NCBI GenBank assembly: GCA_000507305.1
Contig: DF239314.1
Coordinates: 142,239 to 206,238, forward strand
DNA from: Breviolum minutum Mf 1.05b.01
Taxonomy: Eukaryota; Sar; Dinophyceae; Suessiales; Symbiodiniaceae
DNA: 64,000 nucleotides
Reading direction: 5' to 3'
Shown here: piece after piece, positions 10,766 through 21,100 of the stretch
Layout: each line of letters opens with the position of its first letter
Position numbering within the stretch: the first letter of the stretch is position 1
The notes under the pieces: model-generated
What the model was told of the DNA's origin: nothing
The model's input: the letters and a program-made list of their open reading frames with translations, nothing else
The model's database searches: none
Program-made: the position numbers and the translations under genes

Positions 10766-11432
10766 AGCGCATCCCAGGCCTTAGGAAAAAGTGAAGTCCC
10801 TTAAGCCTAGAAGTCCAACTACCAGTTTTTAGTCCGGTTTCTTTACACCCCCGGAAGATGAATGGCTGGAACTGACTGAGAATACGGGCCCCCTGGGAAG
10901 AGGTGTTAATCCTCGAACCCGAAGCATCATTTTCATTCAGCTTCCATGTTTTCATCTTCGGAGGTGTACGAGCTTCACCATCTTTTAATTAGAGGTTTAT
11001 CATGATCCAAAAAGAAGCCACCACATGTTTAATGGTGGCTGGTTGACTTCCAGAGTTTTCCATGGTGCTTGGTGATGGTGATGATTTACCATGGTATCCC
11101 AATCCCTAAAGAATCAATTAAAAACAAATACCTGTGGAGTAAGTGCTTGGAACCCTGGAGGTTGTTTGACACCCTTCCTTGCCAGGTATGACTGGATGTC
11201 TAGAAAAATCCAACTTAGAATATAGAAATCCAAAGCCACCTCGAGATTATGAACCGAATCTATGTAAATGGTGTGAGAAATGTGTGGGGTGAAAAAAACC
11301 TGAAGTCTGCAAGTCCAGCCCTGCAGTCGACCATTCAAAAAAAAATAGGGAACTTCACCGAGTCAACGATTTTTTCCAAGGTTTGGGATGTTTGTTCATC
11401 ATCCAAAATGGGGGGGTTCTATTAGTTTATGC

Positions 11433-11555
11433 CAACCTGGGAAAGGATCGATGGCGATCGCCACTCCCATGTACATCTTGGTTTTATCATAGCCCCTTTA
11501 CAAATCGCCACCGAACTTGGGAGTGGCGATCGCCATCTACTTTCACTACAGTGTA
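11433..11555. mobile_element. Family R hairpin element, copy 2
   Basis: The arms are GATGGCGATCGCCACTCCCA and GGGAGTGGCGATCGCCATCT. The interior is the inverse of the 3451 copy. The small palindrome in both arms is GGCGATCGCC here, against GGCTAGCC in copy 1. Confidence 0.75.
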
Positions 11556-11728
11556 ATAGTGGACTTGACTTCCAGGGTGAATATTAAATATACACCCCCA
11601 GCAAAAAAAAAACACGTTTTCCTCGATTTTTTGGGGGTAAAATCTCACCCATATCTTTAGGGCGGTGTAAAGCCTTCACAACCTTCCATGGTTTTGAGGT
11701 CTTTTTTCAAGGCATTACTGCAGCACAC

Positions 11729-11850
11729 TGTGACCCTGGAAGTCCTTGCCCGCCATTTTTTAGTCCGGTTGGTTTACGAGTTTCACCGGTAAGGATTTAC
11801 TGTACATCTTCCAAATGAGCCATCATGTTTTTAAGTGGTTGACTTCCGGT
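11729..11850. mobile_element. Family J hairpin element
   Basis: It starts ACCCTGGAAGTCCTTGCC and continues with TTTTTAGTCCGGTTGGTTTACGA and CATCTTCCAAATGAGCC. The right arm is shortened to GTTGACTTCC. Confidence 0.5.
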
Positions 11851-12048
11851 GACATATAATATACAAATCAAAGAAATGTATCTGAAAGATAAAAACATCA
11901 GGTGTAATAATTTTATACGTAACATACACCTAAAAATATTTTGGGGTTGAAAAAACTGTTTGACTGTGACTGTAACATACTGCAAGAATTTTTGTTAGCA
12001 AATTTCGAACAGAAACCAACCCAATTATACATGTATATATATATATAT

Positions 12049-12147
12049 TTATGTATACTGTATACATGGAAAAAATTGGAAGAAAGTGCAGTCCTGATCC
12101 TCTTGTCGGAGGCTTTCCACAGCAGAGCGAATTTCAGCATGGATCAC
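12049..12147 (-). CDS. Thymidylate kinase, last exon
   Basis: Acceptor CAG|G at 12148. It encodes VIHAEIRSAVESLRQEDQD and a Phe-rich tail to TAA. It enters in phase 0, matching the donor of the 12777-12815 exon. Confidence 0.85.
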   Translation of the reverse strand: MIHAEIRSAVESLRQEDQDCTFFQFFPCIQYT

Positions 12148-15100
12148 CTGGATCTGCGAGCCATAGCCATGGTCGATTGGCGTATAATTTTCAATGCAAA
12201 ACCTGCCCCCCTCCCAAGATGCCAGTAGCAAGCTTCGATTTGCTTGTTTGATGCTGGGAAATTTTGAGAAATATTGTCCCAAATGGCGGTGAAAAGTGGT
12301 GATGAATCCCATGGGATCGAATCCGTCATAAAATCACCCCAAAAAAACAGATCGAAACAATGGTTTTAGGGTAAACTTCATTTTCGATACCTCTCAAAAT
12401 CTCCAGGTCGTTTTGTTTCAAAGAACTTCTTACAAACAAACGCCTACTGTAAATGGCGAATATTTCAGGCGCTAAGTAGGGATCCCATAAGTCCACTGAA
12501 ATACGGCTCAGTTTGAACCATGAAACCCATGTATTCATAAGCCCTGGAAGTCCTTGGCCACCATCTTTTATTGGTTTACGAGCTTCACCATGCTTTTAAG
12601 TAGATGTTTATCATCACCCAAAAGGAGGTTTACCATTTTGGAAATGGTGGCAACAACTTCCAGGGTAAGGCCATTTTTATAGGTACAATTTAAATCAATT
12701 TAATATAACTCCGACTTCAAAAAACGATATTAGTGCAAATTGAATCGCAAAAAACCATCTCCCAGCATCTCCCCACCTCCATATCACGAGCTCCATTCAC
12801 GTCTTGCCATTTCACCTTGGATTTGCAAAGGGAAAAAAAGGAACTTAAAGCCATCACTAGTTGGTGGTTTCAGCCCAATCTTCCCCAAATAGGGGTGAAA
12901 ATAAAAAATAATTGAAATCACCACTCAGTATTACCAACGCAAACTTCATGCACCATTTAGAGGGGGGAATCCCTCAAACTTGCCATACATTTGTTGCTGG
13001 TTTGATCCCCGCAAAATGGGTCCCGTGACCCCTGTTAAATGGTGCTTGTTGATGATTGTGAGTGCTGATTTACCATGGGATCCCCAAAAAATCCCTAAAA
13101 AATGCATCCAACCAAAAACAAAAACCCATCCAACATCCTACCAAGCCATCCTGCAGTCATATACCTGTTGTATAAAAGTTAGTGAACCAAACAAACCCCC
13201 CGTGGTTTGTAAAAAAATCCCAAGTCACATGTGCTCTCAAGCGCGGATCTTTAAATTGCGCTCGCACCTTGGCCTGTTGTTGTCAGCTGCTTGGGTAGTG
13301 GTGGCTGTGGTGACTTGCGGGGGCCATGACTACATCCTAGGAAACTTGCTGGCAAAAAGGTGGAGGATATCAAACCCATAGTATCCATGGGATTAGTATA
13401 TTTACCTACATTTACCCGTCAAATTATAATATTTAACCAAGCTATATAGATTCCCCTGATTTTTAGGGGGGATGTCCCTTTCAAAGGCTACATTTGTTGG
13501 GGGGTTTTAGGTCTTGTGTGAAGTCTTAGCCGCCTCAGTTTGACCAGATTTATAAATAGATGATTGCAAATGTCTACATGGGAAATGGTGACCAAACATC
13601 GACTTTAAAACCCGGTTCTTCGGGGTTCCAGGATGAAGTTACACACAAACAGGGCCGGGAGGATGCGGGAGTTTGAAACAGAAAAACAAAATGAGCCCAG
13701 AAGAGCAAAAAAGAACTAACATGAGCCAAAGAAAAAGGAAAGGAAAATACAACAAGTAGAAAAAAAAAACACATTAGCAAAAAAGAGCCAAAATGAGCCC
13801 AAAACAAATAATAAGCAAAAAACTCAGCAAACATGAAAAACCAGAAAAACAAGAGCATTAAAAGAAAGAAAACAGATCTAAGAACCTTCAGATTCAGATC
13901 CAAGGCCCTGCTTTAATTTAATGAACACCCCAAACAAAGAAACCTTTAAGGAGAGCTGGAGTCCGGCGATCACCAGTTGAGGTTGGTAGTTTTTCCCTAT
14001 TTACTTTGAAGGGGTCACTTAACCATCCCAAAACGGGCACCAGCAGAATTGTCAGGTTGTCGTTGTCCCAAAGAAAGGTTCCAAGTTGAGTTGCTGAACC
14101 GACCAACAAAACCTGTTTTTGCCACCTGGCCACCAAAAAACGACCCGATTGTTGCAAAAATTCGATTATACCTTGGATTTGCGACTGGCCATGATGCGAA
14201 CGGAAAAGTGAACCAAGGATCTTCTCCCTAAATGGTGGTGAAAGATGGTGATGAATACCATGGTAAAAATCCATAAAAAAAACACCCAAAAAACAAATCC
14301 AAGTATATTTACCTGGCCTATTGATTAAGATCCCATAAAAGTCAACCAACTATTATTCATGTATAGGTATCCCATTTTCCATTGATCCCAGGAGAATTGG
14401 CTTTCTATCTCAAATCGATAACTTTGGGAAAAAAAACTGCTTCTCCCTCCGCTTCCGCCTGCATCTCAGGATTTTCATAGCGCTCATCACCAAAATTCGA
14501 TCGCGCCGCCCCCACCTGGATTGAATACGTCAAGTGTTGAAGGGAAAACGACCGGCCTTCCCCAATGCCACCTAAGACCCCAAGAAGTATAGTAATCCCC
14601 TAATCAGGCCTTATTTTCTGGGGTGGGGTGTTATGGAGGGGTACCTTTAGATTTCCATGAGAATAGTCAATATATATATCAGTATATTCAAGTAAGAAAA
14701 GATGGCCAGGTGGATCGTGTTTGGGCAAAAAAAAAAGGAGTTGGAAAATAAAAGTCCGACCAAGTAGCTGATGTAAGGAAACCAGAATGTTATTAGATAA
14801 TAATGAATGTTAGCCAACTCCCAACGTTGATATTTTGCCAAAAAAAGGGGCATTCTGAAAATTTTAGCCTCGCAACTGGCGGGCTTTGTCAATCCAGGTT
14901 TCACATTTTCTCCAGTTTCTCCAGTTTCTAATTGCTACAATGAAGGTTGCAAGTGGAAATAGCAACCTCCCAAAATCCTAAAGTTCCATAAAAAATACAA
15001 TACACGTTGGTGCTAGAATGAGAGAAACCCTCACTGTGTGCTCACCATTGACAAAAGAAGGGAGCCCTACAGTTTCTCATTCTCAGTCCAAGTTTTGGCA

Positions 15101-18100
15101 TCAACTTACTCATATTCAATTGGTCAATAACCGATACATCTACCGTATCAAGAGATGTTCTGGTCTTTCCAAAAAAAAATGTCTCTCAGCAAAAACCAAC
15201 CATAGAACCCGTTGGGTGAACATATCATGAACTTCCAGCTTACGTAACACAAAACAAGACTCTCGGTTTTTTGCAAAGATGGTGACGATGGAAACCGCAG
15301 GTCCAGCTCCAAACAATAGCTCCCCTATGATGGGTTCAGAATTTTGGATGACTGCTAGGTCCGAATCGCTCCATCCCTTCCCCCTCTACAAGGTGAGCGG
15401 GAAGGATCCGATTATAAAGTGGGTTGTAACTCCTCATAAGTAGGGTTAGTTGTAACCCCAGTTACATATTTGTTTTTGGCCATTTATAGGGGTTATAACG
15501 GTTATAACTCAATTTATGGCCCACCTTGTACCCCTTTCCTTGAAGCGTTTGTTGTTCCGTTTTGATTTTTCGAATCGCGCCTTTTCATCGATGTGCAGAA
15601 AGAAAACGCCATCAGGACATGGTAATCCTCGATCTGGACTTTGACACCATGTAAAGTCCAAGCCTCCACAGAGTTTCAAGCAAGAAATCCCTAAAACCAA
15701 CATACTGTTGATGGAAGAAATCCTGCACCACTTGATAAGTTGTAAAAATCCCGTTATTTACAGTTTTTATACATCCCACATGGTGCAGAATTTTGTCTTC
15801 CATCACCATTAGCACCGTAGCACCGGATTCGATGGTTGGCAGATTACGGCTTGCCTGTTGGGTTTCGGCCTATTTTCGGGGGCGAACATGTTATATAGTT
15901 ACTGTAGATCACGATCCCATTTTCACCACCAAGTACAGTAGTATCCCTTTTTGTTGAGCCCTTGCAAAAAGGAAGGGTGGTTTCAAATAATTCTATATTT
16001 CTACCCAGGACCCATGATATCACCCAACTTACGTTTTTCCCAACCCCAAGAATTTGATTTCCCCCTCAAAAGAGGTGTCACCCCTGCGACATACAGATTC
16101 AAACCCCCCTCATTTTTCGGAGGGTCCCATGGCTGATTCTTACAAAAGTACACTATAAGGTGTCCGGCTTTTTCAAGTGATCCTAACTAGTCGTTAGTAA
16201 GTTTGGTTTAGTTCACCTCTTTGCGGGACGTAAACAACCTACTTATATGGGGGGGGTGAAAGGACATCCATTTACTATACCGGAACCCCCAAGAAATATG
16301 GCCGAAACTCCCCGGCCTTTGGCAGCAGAATAGGCCACGCCCGAAAAGGCGTAGCGATCGCAGATGATGGTGGTGCCCGCCCGAAGATCCTGACGTCGTG
16401 TAAAAAAACGGTGGGAATTTGGAGATGGTTTGCAGTGGCCAGCTGCGTTTCTTACCCTAGGAATCCGATTTCCCCCTCAAAAAGTGGCTAGTCATTTTGA
16501 GGACCCAAAAAAAAAACTCCTGGGAAATAGAGGTTGAAACAAAACCCTTTTTTTCGGAGGGTCCCTATGGCTGATTCTTAGGGTAGAACCCAACAAATGA
16601 GAGTGCATCGAGCCCTCTAAAGGATGTGATCTTCCTGGTGGGATCCTAAAAGGAAACACCCCAAACTATGATGGCTTACTGTAAGCCAAACATAATCACT
16701 GGGTGAGAAGTCACTAACCGAAATGATGGAGTATGCTGGGGTGACTTTTACCCACGTATACTAAGCATTTACTAGACTCCTGGGACATGGAAATATTTGA
16801 CTTCCTAACATGACACTCACTTGTTGATACCAGGAAACACTTCACCTGCTGAAGATGTGTCATTCCATTTTGTCTCTACGCTTGGTAAATAAAGATCCAT
16901 AACATTGGACATGACTGGACCCATTTCCAAGAAAAGTCGAATGATGATTTTGTCATTTGCGAGGTTAAACCCATCATGTTGTGGCAGCCCCTTTTAGGTG
17001 ATGTTTACAACAGGGTTTGTGAGGTCGGGTTAAACATCACCATGGAGCCAACAAAATAATGGTTTGCTTATCCACATGTTTCTGTGATGTTTGCACGAAA
17101 AAACATGAACCTTGCAAACCCGGTTTTCTGGCAGATTCAATTGTTCCTTGACAAACCATGATGGCACTAGGATGTCCATGATCCTTAGTAAGTCGATTAT
17201 GACTCCTATGCCAACTTACTAAGTATACTTACTAACTTCCATGGGCACCCTTGTAGGTTTGTTCAATCTTCTAGCCTAGTTGTTGTTTTTATTGTTTTCG
17301 GAGGAATACGAAAACGCAGAACCTAGCAAGCCAGAGCTAGGTTATCAACTTGACTAACCCCAAACATAATCTCTCAAAGTCATTTTAAAAAAAAAACAAT
17401 TTACCCTAAGAATCAGCAAGGACCCGACCCAATTTGGAGGGGTTTGATTGAACCTGTATTTTGCAGGGGTGTTTTTTATGGGGTCCTCAAAATGACAAAC
17501 TGGCCACTTTTGGAGGGGGAAATCGGATTCTCAGGGTTTGCAAAAAAAACGCCCAGCCCAGAAACTCTCTCTGCCCACCAAACATACACCCCCGAAGTCT
17601 AACAGCTCGCCCCTGAAAATTGATGCTTGGAAGACAGGCCTTTCCTTTTAGGATGGCAAATGTTCAGGGAATATATCAAATTTCCAGGGAGTAATCACCG
17701 AACAAAAACATGTGAAAAAAAAACATGTGTTTCACAACATGTGCTGATCAAAACCTTTGCGAGGTAGCTCCAAAAAAAAGCTCGGCTCCCTTCCAATTGT
17801 TCGCAGCAGCAAAATACAAAATCAAAATCATCCTACACCCCCGAAAAGTCAAATGGAACCCAAAAAATGTGGCTAAATTATGATATTTCACCAACCTGGA
17901 TTTCCACCAAATAAGGTGATTTCCCTTCCTTAGTTACCTGGTGAGTACATAGGTGTTTGGAAGCCTTGAAAGCCGAACCTCATGGAGATTTTTGGGGGCG
18001 TTTAAACAGACACCGATCCTCAGGTTCAGTATTCGCCTAGATGTTTAGGGTATCTTGACCTATTTAAAATAGAGCTTCCAACAAAACACCCCGGCAAAAC

Positions 18101-21100
18101 AATTTTTTTTCCACCCCACAAAATTCCCTTAAAACTATCGAAGTCACCTAAAATCGAACAATTTCAAAAAAGAAAGTCTATAGTTTCCTGGGGGAATAGG
18201 GCTTCTCGCCTTGTGATTCTTCGATTTGGATGATTTTTCTTCTGACCAAAAAAAAATCCCCGAGCCTCTACGATAGACTTAGCCATCTCCCATCGATTCG
18301 CCTGGACCATCGGATCTTAGGAAATCAAAATCTTCAGAATCTGGAGGGTTGGTAACAAAATCTGGTTGTGGGGATGTCCTGCTGGTGCTTAGTAAATGGA
18401 TTGTAACCCCTATATAAGTAGGTTGTAAGTCCCCTAAATATTATATAGCTTATAACCCAACTTACAAACTGATTACTAACTTCCATGGACACCCAAGTAC
18501 TCTCCAGTAAACTAACATGGCAAGACCCTGCAATTCCAATGGTCATTAATTTCAATGGTCTTTCCGAAAAGACCATTATTTCAGTAGAGATTTACAACCA
18601 ACAGTTCCAGGAACTATTAGTTTAATGGTCTTTGACTTGCAGGGAATGAAATATCACCAATTTTTAATAGGAGATACATCTTCAAAAATGTTATGGTTCA
18701 AAACGGGCGGGGCCGAGCCCATCGTAAAATACATTTGGAGTGTCATAAGTTTTGTGGCCAGTATAAATGGCTGAAAAACGAAAGGCCTTCACTGGGGTTA
18801 TATAGAGTGGAGTCAGGGGCCCCTAGTTATAACTGGGTTTTTTGGGCCCACTTTGTTGCATGTCATGATGATTTTTAGGATTTCCCTAGAAAATAATGAA
18901 ACAACAAAGAAGGGAGGATGTTCAAGTAGCTGTTTCAACTACACGCTTAAAAACCATGATTTGTTTGGGCACTTTTGCTGCTGCTTAGTAAGGTTTTATT
19001 TCATCAACAATTCCATGGCAACTATTCCTTCATTTCCCTCACCTTTAACTTCGGGTCACACACCCTAAGTGATCGACTCATAAACCCGTGGAAGTTTTCG
19101 TTGCCCCCATTGAAACAAACTGCTGAAACTTCCATTTTGGATGATGATACACCTCTACTTCAAAAAAATGGTGAAACTCGTAAACCAACATAGAAAGCGT
19201 TGCAAAAAACATGAATTCCGTTGGTTCACTCCCTGGGTGTTTTGGAAATGAAAATCAGCGATGGTTGATTTCTGAAGCGTCCACATTTGAGAAAACGCCT
19301 GGGCCTTCAGCAAATTTAAGGTTGGTCCCTTTTTTTAGGTTTCCGACACTGGGAATCCTAGCTACCCTCCCGCCCCCAAAGCTACCCAAGAAATAAGGCC
19401 TTATGAACCGTAAATTCCCATGATTTCAGGGTATTCTCATCGTTTTTGCATGTTTTTGTCCACCTTTTTGGGGTGTTTTGCTTGCAGGTCCAGGGAACAC
19501 TGAAGAGACGATGTACTGCTTCATCAGGCAGTTCCAATTGCCTGGTTCAGGTAAAAGGCAACCCCTTTCACAACAGGGATTATAACCCATAAATACCCAC
19601 GTGATATAGGGCTTATATAGGGATTTCCGATAGGGGTACGTTGGTAGGGGTACATGGAAGTATTCCCTGAATGATGGTACATTACAAATTACAATCCATA
19701 TCCAGATGCTCCATGGGACTGGAATATTTACCTATACATTTACCAGAAATCCAAGCTAAATAACTGTAATAGGGTCACGTTTTCACCATCCCAAACCAAA
19801 GAAGTTGTGTTTTGAAGGGTTGCTGAAACTGGAATTACGGGGCTATACATCGATTGGCCATCAATGGTAGTAGCATTGTGATTGCAATGCCAACTTCAAC
19901 ATCCCGATGATCTATCACAAGATGTTCAATGACAAGGTTTCGCGAACATCTCAGATTCCAGCTACTTCCCAGGTGTAGGTGTGTCTGGTAAACTAAGCGA
20001 GCGTTTGACCGGACGACCGGACCACCGGACGACCCGGACCCCATAGACTGAAACTCCCTCACTTTTTGGGTCGCAGAAAAAGCCGTGGATCTTATAGCCT
20101 CCCCGAAACGTCTAAAAAGCCGAGTCTTTTACCCCTGAATAACTGATGGGGTGACATTTGGAAAGATGATCAATTCCTTCATTTTCGGGGGGACGAGAGT
20201 TTATTGTAGATCCTCCAAGCTATACTCCTTAAAAACTAAGAGCAAGTTTATGCCTGAAGGGGTGCTTGGGAGACTTTTGCCTTTTGGCTTGAATGGCCTA
20301 TTTTCAGGGGCGAAGTCTTAGTTTTCGTAGGGAGGGTAACCTCTCAAAAAAAATCTAGATAAAACCACCCAAAAAGATCCACTATTAGACACTAGGTTGG
20401 TGCTTTGAAAAAACACCACCCATGAATGAAGAAGACATGAAAGCTTCAAAACTAGATTTCATCAAACAATTCCACAAAAAAAAAACTCTTCAAGTAAAGG
20501 TCGAAGTTGTACCATGATATCCTTGCTATCATCAATATACTTTGCTTTTCAAAAAAAAATAATAGTGTTTATCACTTTCAGTTATTACCTATCATCATGA
20601 TCAAAATGTCATCACTTTCCTCACTTTCCGAAGCGCACCTTCGTAAGTAAAGGTCGATGGCAATACCAATGGGTGTTTTTCGATTTGGGAAGCACATCCA
20701 TTTCACAGGACCAGGACTCACCTGGAAGGCCGTAGTTGTTCTCCATTGTCAATCCGGTCCGATGTAAGGGACTTTGACAATCATGTAATGACTAGTTGGT
20801 GGTTGAACCCAACCCATCTGAAAAATACTAGTCAAAATGGGAATCTTCCCCAAATAGGGTTGAAAGCAAAAAATCTTTGAAACCACCACCTAGTATTGAC
20901 TTTACAACAACAATATTTGATATAATATACCTTCAATGCCATCTTGTGTCCACATTTGCCAATACCATGTCTTCGTCCATGCTTATCTAATGGAAATCCT
21001 TACACAAGGTGGGCCCCAGATACAGTTATAAGTGGATTTACATTTAACCCCTATAAATGGCTGAAGATGATTGGGTAACTGAGGTTAATTTCACCCTACT

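Noticed and set aside
13574-13903. Phe/Leu-rich membrane-like minus frame
   Set aside because: It is the reverse of an A-rich AAAAACA/GAGCC-type low-complexity stretch with no splice signals.
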